From contig NZ_CP034438.1 in the NCBI RefSeq assembly GCF_003952265.1, positions 434,001 to 498,000 on the forward strand: a stretch of DNA of 64,000 bases. The letters run 5' to 3'. Shown here one piece after another: positions 19,505-27,058 of this stretch. This stretch comes from Flaviflexus salsibiostraticola. GTDB taxonomy: Bacteria > Actinomycetota > Actinomycetes > Actinomycetales > Actinomycetaceae. A program made the translations under genes and the position numbers. Each line of letters begins with the position of its first letter. The stretch's first letter is position 1. Under the pieces are notes generated by a model, which was given only the letters and a program-made list of their open reading frames with translations, made no database searches and had not been told where the DNA came from.

Positions 19505-20836
19505 GTGGCGCAGCTAAAATCATCGTCACGTCCACGTTTGTCAGAAATTGGCTTGCTTTGGGCGTCATGGGCCGTCGTTTTCTTGATGCTGGCGATTATT
19601 GGGCTCCCGAGGGGTGACGATGTATCTACGGTCGACACTCTCGCGGTGCTATTTCATCTCCTGACCGCTGCCTCGATCTTCTTGCTCGTACTACCGAAAG
19701 CTGTTGGGATCATCCTGAGCTTAGCGCTTGTGTGCAGGGTCCTCTTAGTGTTTTGGGACACGCATATGAGAGATTTCCACGTTTTGCTACATAGTGGCAG
19801 TGATACAGAAGGATACTATGCTTCCGCACTTCTGGTGTCTTCTGATCTCTCGCTTCTGGGCGAGCCGGTCTACGGAGGCTCCTTTAGCAAGCTGATGGGC
19901 TTGTTTTTCTATCTCGTTGGCCCGTTGCGTTCCTTTGCTCAGTATACGAATGCCCTCATGGGCGTGACCGTACTCCTTATTGCGTACAAATTGTTGGCAG
20001 AGCAACTCGAACTGAAGAAATCAATCGTCAACAAGTTAATGGTCCTAGGGGCCGTAATGCCGAATTGGGCAATTCTTTCTTCGCTGTTTCTTCGAGAAAG
20101 CCTCATCGCGCTGCTTATTACAGTTTCCGTCGCCTACTTTGTAGCCTGGCTTCTAAATGGAACTTTTTCAAGGTTCTTCCTCGCCGTGACTTTCGCTCTG
20201 ATGGCAACCGTCTTCCATTCTGGGATGATCGCAGTGGCCTTTGGTTATATTCTCGTTGCGTCCGTGTATCAACGCCGACACCGGAAATTCAGAGTAGGCG
20301 CCTCCACACTTGGCTACTTATTCTTGCTAGTGCCAGCGGTGGTGTTTGTAGTGTGGAAATACCCAGAACTATTCCTAGGCAAGTTCAGCAGTCTAGAGTC
20401 CGCGGAGGACCTGATCGCCACTGTGAATTCGACTCGTGGTGGATCTGCCTACCTTACCTCGATGAATGCTGAAAATGTCGGCCAACTGATTGCATTCGCA
20501 CCTGTGAGGGCCCTTTACTTCCTGGCGGCGCCGATGCCCTGGGATTGGCGCGGGCTGAATGACGCTTTCATGGCTTTTTCGGATTCTTCTTTCTACGTGG
20601 GCGCGTTCTATTTTGCTTTTAAGAACCGACATCTCGCTGGAGGGAATCGCACGCTAATCGCTTCTTTGATTGTCGTGATTCTGGTGGTATCGATGCTGTT
20701 TGGAGTCGGCGTCAGCAATACTGGTACGGCGCTTCGCCACAGGTACAAGGTTTCAAGTTTCTTCTTGGTCGTATACGCGCTTGCATTCGAGCGAAGACGC
20801 AGACGTGACGCGACATTGGCATCTTCCTGCGGCTAG
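19505..20836 (+). CDS. Polysaccharide polymerase candidate (Wzy-like)
   Basis: Membrane protein of 443 residues with about ten TMs and a larger polar loop in the last third (about residues 285-330), the layout of Wzy or EpsG-type polymerases. A stretch HSGSDTEGYYASALLVSSD lies in a loop near residue 97. No residue-level motif is conserved in this family, so function is inferred from topology and operon context. GTG start; the ribosome site is weak. It is the last intact gene before the insertion sequence block. Confidence 0.55.
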   Translation: MAQLKSSSRPRLSEIGLLWASWAVVFLMLAIIGLPRGDDVSTVDTLAVLFHLLTAASIFLLVLPKAVGIILSLALVCRVLLVFWDTHMRDFHVLLHSGSDTEGYYASALLVSSDLSLLGEPVYGGSFSKLMGLFFYLVGPLRSFAQYTNALMGVTVLLIAYKLLAEQLELKKSIVNKLMVLGAVMPNWAILSSLFLRESLIALLITVSVAYFVAWLLNGTFSRFFLAVTFALMATVFHSGMIAVAFGYILVASVYQRRHRKFRVGASTLGYLFLLVPAVVFVVWKYPELFLGKFSSLESAEDLIATVNSTRGGSAYLTSMNAENVGQLIAFAPVRALYFLAAPMPWDWRGLNDAFMAFSDSSFYVGAFYFAFKNRHLAGGNRTLIASLIVVILVVSMLFGVGVSNTGTALRHRYKVSSFFLVVYALAFERRRRRDATLASSCG

Positions 20837-21068
20837 GTCAGCTATCGAAGCCATCGTCCAACCACAGACAATTGAATGGTACGCCGGGTCGGGATTCTGC
20901 AAGCCTGTCATGCTTGCAGCCTTGCCTTTTACGTGTGTCAGTATCTGGAGCAAAGAATCTTGGCAGCTTGACCGGGTTCAAACGCCCGGAGTATGCCTCG
21001 ACGACCGAGGGGATGCCTGTCAACCAAACCGCCAAGGCGCTTTGGTACGGCGGGGAGTCAGGCGCGAC
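20837..21068. other. Noncoding stretch with terminator-like hairpin
   Basis: A plus-strand frame over 20872-21087 would end in sequence such as TTEGMPVNQTAKALWYGGES, which looks as if it could be the end of a lost gene, but I do not recognise it and it runs into the IS3 terminal repeat. Hence it is probably a remnant. Confidence 0.35.
20897..20919 (+). terminator. Terminator candidate of the polysaccharide operon
   Basis: CTGCAAGC (20897-20904) pairs perfectly with GCTTGCAG (20912-20919) over a 7-base loop, followed by CCTTGCCTTTT. It sits 60 bases after the polymerase gene stop. Confidence 0.55.
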
Positions 21069-21091
21069 TGAATCGCTCTGGGTTTGATGGA
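21069..21091. repeat. IS3 terminal inverted repeat, right end
   Basis: TGAATCGCTCTGGGTTTGAT followed by GGA; exact reverse complement of 26329-26351. The orfB stop lies a few bases inside. Confidence 0.9.
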
Positions 21092-21099
21092 GGCTCTTT

Positions 21100-21333
21100 T
21101 TATTTGATTCCGATCAGCACGTTGGGGGTGCTGGTAGCAGTGTAGTGGGTGTTCTCGAACTCGATCGGTGGTACGTCTCCGAGGTAGCCGTGAAGGCGTT
21201 CAGTGTTGTGCCAGTGGACCCAGCCCAGGGTGGCCAGTTCTAGATCCTCGATCGTCTTCCACGGACCCGGATGTGCCGGCCCGCGCACGAGCTCGGTCTT
21301 GTAGTATCCGTTAACCGTCTCAGCCAGTGCGTT
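21100..21333 (-). pseudogene. IS3 orfB, 3' piece
   Basis: C-terminal part of the IS3 integrase-like transposase, cut off by the IS110 element. It starts with NALAETVNGYYKTEL, which carries the catalytic Glu of the DDE triad, and ends with RLHGYLGDVPPIEFE and GIK. Joined to the 5' piece at 22681 it restores GDSYD-NALAET without loss of a base, so the gene was intact before the insertion. Confidence 0.88.
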
Positions 21334-21349
21334 GACGCTCCTATATCTG

Positions 21350-22429
21350 TCAACTCACTTTCTGCAGTGGGATGTCGGCGGCTGATTGAGCTTTAACGAG
21401 GTGGTAGACCTCGCGGATGACGTAGCGCTTGAGGCATCGAATAATGTCGCGTTTAGACTTGCCTTCGGCGGTTCTTCTAGTGACGTAAGCTTTTGTCGGC
21501 TCATGGTGTTGCATCCTGACGATGACGGTGCGGTAGATCGCCGCGTTGAGCTGGCGGTGCCCGCCATGGTTGATCCGGTGCCGGCCGCTGGTCTGCCCCG
21601 AGCCGGTGGGGATCGGGCTGATGCCGGCGAGTTTCGCGAAGGCTGCCTCTGATTTGATACGTTCAGGATTATCGCCGACCACGATAAGGATCTCCGCGGC
21701 AGTATCGGCACCGATCCCGAATTGCTCCAGTAGTGCTGGACGATATTCAGTCACGAGGGCATTGATCTTTGATTCTATTTCTTTGATCTGAGCATCGAGG
21801 AAGAGCCAGCGCCCTGCCAAGGCACGTAACGAGTACCGCAGTGTCCCAGCAACAGTAGTCAGATCAGAGGGGCGTAGCCGTGACAGATGGCGGGCGAGCT
21901 TGATCTGCGTCATCTTGTTCGTGCTCGCTCTGAGCTGATCATCTGCGTGGACCAGCATGGCTTTGAGCGTGATCATCGCGGCACTGCGGTCTTTGACTGC
22001 GGTGCCGTGGACAACCTTGAGCTGGCGCAGCATCTCGACTGTGCCGTCAGCAGTTTTCGGGGTTGCGGTAGCCATGCCTGCCAGTGCTGCCCGAGCCGCA
22101 TTTTCCGCATCGAGAGTGTCGGATTTACCGTTCATTCTACGAAGCCGGCGATCGGGCCTGCCCGCTTCCACAACACGATGACCCTGACGGCGTAGATAGG
22201 ATGTGAGTCCGGCCCCGTAGGATCCTGTTCCCTCGATTCCGAAGACTAAGATCTGCCCATAGGTGTGGGCCCACGCGGTGAGCTTCGCGAACCCGGGAGT
22301 GTCGGTAGGGATCGTTAAAGTATCGAGAATTCCGGCCACGGAGTCCATGACGGCTGCAACGTGAATGTGTTTGTGAGTATCAACGCCGACGACAACGTAT
22401 CCGGATCTCATATTTATGGGGGTCTCCAT
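21350..22429 (-). CDS. IS110-family transposase (DEDD recombinase)
   Basis: Protein of 359 residues that cuts and joins DNA under guidance of an element-encoded RNA. The N-terminal RuvC-like DEDD domain shows VVGVDTHKHIHVAAV (about 13-27), FGIEGTGSYGAGL (about 59-71) and MNGKSDTLDAENAARAAL (about 99-116). The C-terminal Tnp_20 domain has FAKLAGISPIPTGSGQTSG with the serine nucleophile region and RHRINHGGHRQLN. Length is normal for the family and no stop or frameshift is seen, so it may be active. The ATG at 22429 has AAGGAA before it; ATG at 22411 is an alternative. Confidence 0.93.
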   Translation of the reverse strand: METPINMRSGYVVVGVDTHKHIHVAAVMDSVAGILDTLTIPTDTPGFAKLTAWAHTYGQILVFGIEGTGSYGAGLTSYLRRQGHRVVEAGRPDRRLRRMNGKSDTLDAENAARAALAGMATATPKTADGTVEMLRQLKVVHGTAVKDRSAAMITLKAMLVHADDQLRASTNKMTQIKLARHLSRLRPSDLTTVAGTLRYSLRALAGRWLFLDAQIKEIESKINALVTEYRPALLEQFGIGADTAAEILIVVGDNPERIKSEAAFAKLAGISPIPTGSGQTSGRHRINHGGHRQLNAAIYRTVIVRMQHHEPTKAYVTRRTAEGKSKRDIIRCLKRYVIREVYHLVKAQSAADIPLQKVS

Positions 22430-22434
22430 GGCAT

Positions 22435-22680
22435 TTCCTTGCTTGCTAGTGTGGTCTCACACTGTCGCCTGCCGGGTAGACAGGACTGTCACGAGGAATG
22501 CGTAATGCTCCAGGCTCCTATGAGGTCACTCCCGGGAGGTGTCAATGCTCTATTCCGTGCCTGTCCGGGTGCTCGACAGTACAACGCTAAGACACCGTTC
22601 GGGTCATTCGTATGCTGGAGTCAGAGCCCACCGGTCAGGTCTTCCCGATTCTTGCGGAACCAGGTGAAAACAGTCTGACA
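22435..22680 (-). ncRNA. Candidate IS110 bridge RNA
   Basis: Noncoding 5' end of the IS110 element, read on the minus strand from 22680. Four short segments match the insertion junctions in the order known for bridge RNAs. TACGA (22608-22612) equals the left target TACGAC. GCGTTGT (22581-22587) is the reverse complement of ACAACGC across the right target. ATAGGAGC (22514-22521) equals the element right end at 21337-21344. TGACAG (22486-22491) is the reverse complement of C plus the left end TGTCA. The first pair is enclosed by complementary segments 22624-22634 and 22565-22574, the second pair by 22560-22565 and 22479-22484. Exact transcript ends are unknown. No folding program was run. Confidence 0.7.
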
Positions 22681-23367
22681 GTCGTAGCTATCGCCAACAG
22701 TACCGATCGAGGGAACAGCGCCGATCTCCGCTAGTCTCTCGCCGTAGCGAATGGACGTAAATTGACTGCCTGCATCGCTGTGACACCGAAGCCCGGGCAG
22801 GTGAGTCCCGCGCGACCAGCGGGCCATCTCGATCGCATCGAGGACCATGGGTGTGCGCATATGCGAGGCGACTCGCCACCCGACGATCATGCGGGAGTAG
22901 ACGTCGATGATGAAGCACACATACGCGATCCCGGCCCAGGTGGCAACGAATGTCAGATCGGTGACCCACAGCTGATTCGGGCCTGTGGCGGTGAAATCAC
23001 GGTCGACCAAGTCAGGATGCCGAGGGACAGTCGCATCACGGTGAGTGGTTCGGACTTTCTTGGTCCGTCGTGCCCCTTCGATCCCTGCTGCTCGCATAAG
23101 ACGGGCGGTCTGATCGCGGCCGATATCGATTCCCGCACGGCGTGCAGCCTTCCACAGCTTCCGCACTCCATAGACGCTGTAGTTCGCTTCCCACAGCTCA
23201 AACAGCCGGGGAATCAGCTCCGCGTCCCGGATCGCACGAGCAGAGGGGCCACGTTTCTTCGCGGCGTAGTACGTGCTTGGAGCCACCTGCAATACCCTGC
23301 AGATGGACTCGACTCCAAGACGGCGCCCGGCCACAATATCGTCCCTATTTAAGTCGATGAAGGCCAC
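22681..23367 (-). pseudogene. IS3 orfB, 5' piece
   Basis: N-terminal and central part of the IS3 transposase. It has the HTH_21-like region APSTYYAAKKRGPSARAI, the first catalytic Asp in LWVTDLTFVATW and the second in LRCHSDAGSQF, then IGTVGDSYD, where IS110 interrupts it. The open frame runs on into IS110 to 22621 with unrelated residues. GTG at 23367 is the first start in this frame; normally the protein is made by frameshifting from orfA, whose stop overlaps here. Confidence 0.88.
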
Positions 23368-23515
23368 TATTTCTTGTGTTGGCGGTCGAGTTCCGCCCCG
23401 AAGAAAGACGCTGCGCGTTTGAGGATTTCGTTGGCCCGGCGCAGCTCGCGGTTCTCCTGCTCAAGCTCGAGCAGACGGCGGGCCTCATCAGTGCTCACAC
23501 CAGGGAGGTGGTCAT
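23367..23515 (-). pseudogene. IS3 orfA, 3' piece
   Basis: Last part of orfA, cut from its beginning by the IS21 element. It encodes [20 protein letters not shown] and then [16 protein letters not shown], the leucine zipper typical of IS3 OrfA, ending in DRQHKK and a TAG at 23367-23369. Its first bases are the 5-bp IS21 target duplication. Confidence 0.85.
23511..23515. repeat. Target duplication GTCAT, left copy of IS21 A
   Basis: Direct copy of 26097-26101. Removing one copy and the element restores an open orfA reading [11 protein letters not shown]. Confidence 0.85.
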
Positions 23516-23571
23516 TGAGTATCCGGCCTGTTTAGAGCCACCTGTTCGTGTGTCGGGGAGCCGGCTATGGC

Positions 23572-23623
23572 GCGCGTGAGAGCCAGTGACTGGCGTTGTT
23601 GGGAGCCACCGGCTCTCACGCGC
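23572..23623 (-). terminator. Hairpin directly after istB
   Basis: GCGCGTGAGAGCC (23572-23584) and GGCTCTCACGCGC (23611-23623) are a perfect 13-bp inverted repeat with a 26-base loop, beginning 5 bases after the istB stop. It may end istB transcription or shield against read-in; the arms also carry the GAGAGCC element of the IS end. Confidence 0.55.
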
Positions 23624-23627
23624 ATGT

Positions 23628-24377
23628 TTAGAGCATTATTTGTGCTTGGTGTTCTCTCATGTTGAAGGTCCCGGTCTCGATCCACGTCGTGTTGTGAACG
23701 ATGCGATCCATGATCGCATCAGCATGGACGCTGCCGCCGAGGCGGGTGTGCCAGTCCTTTTTCGGATACTGCGTGCAGAACACTGTTGAGGCTGCGTCAT
23801 AGCGACGCTCGAGCAGCTCCAGGAGGAAGCTCTGAAGCGCTTCATCAGGTGGGTCGAGGAGCCATTCATCGATCACAAGCAGAGTGAAGTTACTCAGCTT
23901 CTTGAGCAGCTGTGTCTTCCCGTGGGGCTTATCGGCTGCGACGCTGATGAGCTCTTCCAGGTCCGGCATCCGTACATAGTTGGCGCGGATCCGGTGTTGG
24001 CAGGCTTGGTTGGCAAGGGCGGAGCCAAGATAAGACTTGCCCGATCCGGTGAAGCCTTGGAAGACGATGTTGTGGTGCAACTCGATGAACCGGCAAGTTC
24101 CCAGCTGAGCCAGCATGGCCTGGTCCAGTCCGCGTTCGGTGAGCATATCGACCCTACGCAGGTCCGCGTCGGGGTAGCGCACTCCTGAGCGGCGCTTGAG
24201 GCCTTGGATCTTCGCGTGAGTGAACACGGCGTGGGCGTCATCAACAGCAAGCTTGAGCTTCTCCTCAAACGACAGCCCCAGCGTGAGCCCGTCGTCAAGA
24301 GCGCTCAGGGCATCGAGCAGAGGTTCGGCTCCCATGTCGCGCATTTTGTTCTTCGTTTCAGTATCGAGCATCGTCAT
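23628..24377 (-). CDS. istB: IS21-family helper ATPase IstB (element A)
   Basis: AAA+ ATPase of 249 residues that assembles on target DNA and stimulates the IstA transposase. Walker A is GFTGSGKSYLGSALANQA (about 110-127) and Walker B LLVIDEWLLDPPDE (about 166-179). Where most IstB have DELG, this one has DEWL. The ATG overlaps the istA stop by 4 bases (ATGA), which fits coupled translation. Full length; no disruption is seen. Confidence 0.93.
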   Translation of the reverse strand: MTMLDTETKNKMRDMGAEPLLDALSALDDGLTLGLSFEEKLKLAVDDAHAVFTHAKIQGLKRRSGVRYPDADLRRVDMLTERGLDQAMLAQLGTCRFIELHHNIVFQGFTGSGKSYLGSALANQACQHRIRANYVRMPDLEELISVAADKPHGKTQLLKKLSNFTLLVIDEWLLDPPDEALQSFLLELLERRYDAASTVFCTQYPKKDWHTRLGGSVHADAIMDRIVHNTTWIETGTFNMREHQAQIML

Positions 24378-25933
24378 TTAGATCGGCCTCCGCCATAGTA
24401 GGCCGCCCCGCGAACATAGCCCCCACCCTCACTTTGAGAAGAAGGGGCGGCAGTTCCGGTTTTGTCTTGTCCGGTATCGAGGATCGGGCGCACGTGGCTA
24501 TAGCGTGGGGAGCGAATATTGGCCTCCAAGGCAATCTTGCAGGCGGCCTCGACCCGACCGGCAGTAAATCGCCTCGATAGGCGCAGGACTGCCAGCGCGG
24601 GGTCCAGGCCCTGCTCGGTGACTGGGACAGCAGCAAAGATCCGATCAACGACCGTGAGCGTGTTGGCTCCGATCCTGGTGGCCCAGTCACGGACGCGGTG
24701 CTCGTCCCAGGGCTGATAGCCCTTCCCGCCGGGCAGGTCACCGTCATGCGTGCGGTATACCCCGCTGGTCCCGGTGGGGACGCGGACGTGACTGGTGAGC
24801 CGATCATGACCGTCGTAGATCTCCACCATCGTCGGTGTGATCCGCAGGTCAACCGTTTTACCGATATTGGGGTACGGCACGGAGTAGGAGTTCTTCTGCC
24901 ACACCACATGAGAGTTCTTGGCGACTTTACGGCCATAGACCCAGGTAGCAATCTCATAAGCCACTGCTGGCAAAGGCCGCAGCAGGGGCTCCTCCTCGGT
25001 GCGGAAGACACTCGCGCGAGAGCCTGCACGCTTCTGAAACGGTTCAGCATTATAAGTTTCGAGCTCAGCGCGGATTGCTTGGCGCAGCTGCGCAAGAGAA
25101 GCGAAGGAATGCTCTCTGAGCTTGGCGTTGATTCTCGTGGCCACGTGCCAGACCGTGTTCTCCACGCTCGCTTTGTCTTTCGGTTTTCCCACCCGGGCGG
25201 GGAGCACGGCTGCCAAGTAGTGGCCGGCGAGCTCACGGTAGGAATCATTCAAGACGATCTCGCCCTCCCGGGGCCTGGTGATGACACCGGTTTTCAGGTT
25301 GTCACAGACGATCCGCGGGACGCTGCCGCCGAAGTAATCGAACATCGCTACATGAGCGTTCAACCAGGAAGTCTGTGTCATATCTGCGCAGGGTTCGACA
25401 AACGCGTACCGTGAGAACGGCAGGCAAGCGATAAACAGATAGACCTTCTGCTCCGCGCCAGTGACGGGATTTGTCAATGTCATGGTGGGGCCAGCCCAGT
25501 CCACTTCCACTGCTTGTCCGGCCTTATGCCCTACCCGTGAGGCGACCCCGGTGAGGTGGACATGATGTTGATATCGTCGGCAGAACCTGTCATAACTCAT
25601 CGCCAGACCGCCCTCGTCTTTCACGAGGTCGACATACTCGCTGTGCAACAGTTTCAATGTCACCCCGACCCTGGCAAGTTCGCGGTGCACGCGGGTCCAA
25701 TCCGGTTGGACATAGACGCTGGTGTGTTCTCCACGTCCGGGAAACAGCCGCGCATAAACCTCCGCTTCGGGTACCTCGGCTATGTCGTCATACGACAGGC
25801 CTTCGCGGTCGGCGGCTTCAAATACTTGGGCGATGCTATTACGTGACATCCCGTGGGCGGCCGCGATCGCGCGGCCTGATTGTCCCTGGGAACGAAGCTC
25901 TAAAATCAGCTTCGACTTAATCTTTCGTACCAT
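24374..25933 (-). CDS. istA: IS21-family transposase IstA (element A)
   Basis: DDE transposase of 519 residues. An N-terminal helix-turn-helix (SQGQSGRAIAAAHGMSRNSI, about 15-34) is followed by the integrase core: Asp in EVDWAGPTMTL, Asp in RIVCDNLKTGV and Glu in KDKASVENTVWH. The start at 25933 (MVRKIKSK) has GGAG 9 bases upstream; the frame is open further up to 26011 but that part has no coding character. It appears intact. Confidence 0.93.
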   Translation of the reverse strand: MVRKIKSKLILELRSQGQSGRAIAAAHGMSRNSIAQVFEAADREGLSYDDIAEVPEAEVYARLFPGRGEHTSVYVQPDWTRVHRELARVGVTLKLLHSEYVDLVKDEGGLAMSYDRFCRRYQHHVHLTGVASRVGHKAGQAVEVDWAGPTMTLTNPVTGAEQKVYLFIACLPFSRYAFVEPCADMTQTSWLNAHVAMFDYFGGSVPRIVCDNLKTGVITRPREGEIVLNDSYRELAGHYLAAVLPARVGKPKDKASVENTVWHVATRINAKLREHSFASLAQLRQAIRAELETYNAEPFQKRAGSRASVFRTEEEPLLRPLPAVAYEIATWVYGRKVAKNSHVVWQKNSYSVPYPNIGKTVDLRITPTMVEIYDGHDRLTSHVRVPTGTSGVYRTHDGDLPGGKGYQPWDEHRVRDWATRIGANTLTVVDRIFAAVPVTEQGLDPALAVLRLSRRFTAGRVEAACKIALEANIRSPRYSHVRPILDTGQDKTGTAAPSSQSEGGGYVRGAAYYGGGRSK

Positions 25934-26096
25934 GGGTACATGCTCCTTTCGTCGCGCGACCGATCCACGCGACGGAAGGAGCCTAACCAGGGCGGCTCTC
26001 CAACACGCCATAAACGGCTCTCACCGACACCATCGGCCTAGACGTGGACTGGCTCTGGAAGGCACCACGAGTGGCTCCCACAACCACGAATATTCA

Positions 26097-26101
26097 GTCA
26101 T
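26097..26101. repeat. Target duplication GTCAT, right copy of IS21 A
   Basis: Direct copy of 23511-23515, bordering the other end of the IS21 element. Confidence 0.85.
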
Positions 26102-26297
26102 CGTCGATATCGGCCTGACGCACCCAGGTGCGTACCGATTCTGGGCCGTATCCGAGCTGATCGGCAACTCTTTTGACCGTGCCGTTCTTCGTGCCCAGCT
26201 CTTTACGTAAGGCGCGCACCATGCGCACCGCTGCCGCCTTTTCCTCTGGTGAATACCGCCGCTGCGAGGCGCGTCCGGGATTGTTCATAACTGACAT
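26097..26297 (-). pseudogene. IS3 orfA, 5' piece
   Basis: N-terminal helix-turn-helix part of the IS3 orfA: QRRYSPEEKAAAVRMVRALR and GPESVRTWVRQADIDDD, then broken by IS21 element A. ATG at 26297 has AAGGA 8 bases before it; an open frame continues to 26336. Without the IS21 element the reading continues into the piece at 23515. Confidence 0.87.
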
Positions 26298-26328
26298 TAT
26301 TCCATCCTTGTTTCCAAGCTCAGGAATC

Positions 26329-26351
26329 TCCATCAAACCCAGAGCGATTCA
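26329..26351. repeat. IS3 terminal inverted repeat, left end (orfA side)
   Basis: Exact reverse complement of 21069-21091. It lies about 30 bases outside the chosen orfA start codon. Confidence 0.9.
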
Positions 26352-26678
26352 TTAGCACACTTGGGATTGCGGGTTGAACTCGTGATCACTGACATCGCGT
26401 TCGCTTATCGCAAGTCCGCGACATTCCACGCTGTGATCGACGCTCATGTCATCAGCCAGAAGTTCATCAAGCCCCATTGCCCATGTGCCAACGGCAAAGT
26501 CGAGCGGCTCAGTCGCACCCTGGCCGCCGAATGGGCTTACCCCAGAGCCTCGAAAACGGACAAAGAACGGGCTCAAGCCGTGCAGTCCTGGAGTGATTAC
26601 TGCAACCTAGAAAGACCCCACCTCGACATCGGACAACAACGACTTAACAGCCGCATCGAAAACGGTCGAGGTCAATAG
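26352..26678 (+). pseudogene. IS481-family transposase fragment, truncated at the 5' end
   Basis: C-terminal third of an integrase-type transposase. NGKVERLSRTLAAEWAY (with the catalytic Glu) and WSDYCNLERPHLDIG match the IS481 pattern. The stretch expected to read TDNGSAY is TDIAFAY here, so the copy was already decaying. The left part is missing at the IS3 border, which means the IS3 insertion or a later deletion removed it. Confidence 0.75.
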
Positions 26679-26810
26679 GCGTAGAGCGCGTCTACACAAA
26701 GTCACAGACGCGGGTAAAGGTGTCTCAAAATGGATCTCTGCCTAGAACCGGGTCTAAACTCGCTTACAAATATACGGCTGACTCAGGACGAGGATTTCCT
26801 TCTCTACCGA

Positions 26811-26948
26811 TCACTTGTGAGGGCAGTTCCGCTTGTCATGGCCGTGGTACCCGCAGACGCTGCACCGCCCAGAGTTTTGGGAAATGTTGCACGACCGTCT
26901 GTCATGGCCCTTAACACCACATAATGAGCAAGTTCGACTCCCGACCAT
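26811..26948 (-). CDS. Small twin zinc-knuckle (CCHC) protein, or remnant of one
   Basis: A 45-residue protein with two perfect CX2CX4HX4C knuckles: CSLCGVKGHDRRSC (residues 7-20) and CSVCGYHGHDKRNC (29-42), ending in PHK. Such knuckles bind zinc and usually nucleic acid, and are uncommon in bacteria. I chose the ATG at 26948 because AGGGGAT lies 5 bases upstream. The frame is open to 27032, but the part beyond 27005 is IS21 end sequence. If that IS21 element is removed the frame continues upstream from 29100 to a stop at 29176-29178 with no start codon, so the original may have been longer and is now disrupted. Function is not known. Confidence 0.5.
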   Translation of the reverse strand: MVGSRTCSLCGVKGHDRRSCNISQNSGRCSVCGYHGHDKRNCPHK

Positions 26949-26999
26949 TCGATCCCCTGTTAGCGATTTCTTTATGCCTGAAGTCGAGAGTATCGCATT

Positions 27000-27005
27000 C
27001 TCCTC
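27000..27005. repeat. Target duplication CTCCTC, left copy of IS21 B
   Basis: Direct copy of 29095-29100, immediately outside the 17-bp terminal repeat. Confidence 0.85.
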
Positions 27006-27058
27006 TGTCGGCGGCAGTTGAATTTGGTGCATTTCCGGCGATCGAAAACTGAGCGGTT

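Larger units (their letters stand above)
21334..22680 (-). mobile_element. IS110-family element
   Basis: The borders are set by rejoining the interrupted IS3 orfB: the plus-strand sequence GCGTT before 21334 and GTCGTAGC from 22681 give back an uninterrupted orfB frame. The element is 1347 bp, has no inverted repeats at its ends and made no target duplication, all as expected for this family. One transposase gene fills most of it; 16 bases follow its stop, and about 250 noncoding bases precede its start, which places it in the IS110 rather than the IS1111 group. Confidence 0.88.
23516..26096 (-). mobile_element. IS21-family element A
   Basis: 2581-bp element with istA and istB on the minus strand. 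Its ends are imperfect inverted repeats, TGAGTATCCG from 23516 and TGAATATTCG read inward from 26096. It is flanked by a 5-bp target duplication GTCAT at 23511-23515 and 26097-26101. The subterminal regions share GGGAGCCAC (23601-23609 and, inverted, 26071-26079) and GAGAGCC copies, the multiple transposase sites expected in IS21. It is inserted in orfA of the IS3 element. Confidence 0.9.
21069..26351 (-). mobile_element. IS3-family element, split by two other insertion sequences
   Basis: Perfect 23-bp terminal inverted repeats lie at 21069-21091 and 26329-26351, each beginning TGAATCG when read from the outside. Between them are the four pieces of an orfA and orfB pair on the minus strand. 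Removing the inserted IS21 element (with one 5-bp duplication) and IS110 element leaves 1350 bp, the usual size for this family. No target duplication is found outside the ends (GAC against TTA), so a rearrangement has probably removed one flank. Confidence 0.88.

Noticed and set aside
20872..21087. Plus-strand frame ending in TTEGMPVNQTAKALWYGGES
   Set aside because: Part of it looks protein-like, but it runs into the IS3 terminal repeat and I could not assign a family or a start.
22621..22680. End of the orfB frame running past the IS110 border
   Set aside because: These codons are IS110 sequence read by chance; the true orfB continues at 21333.
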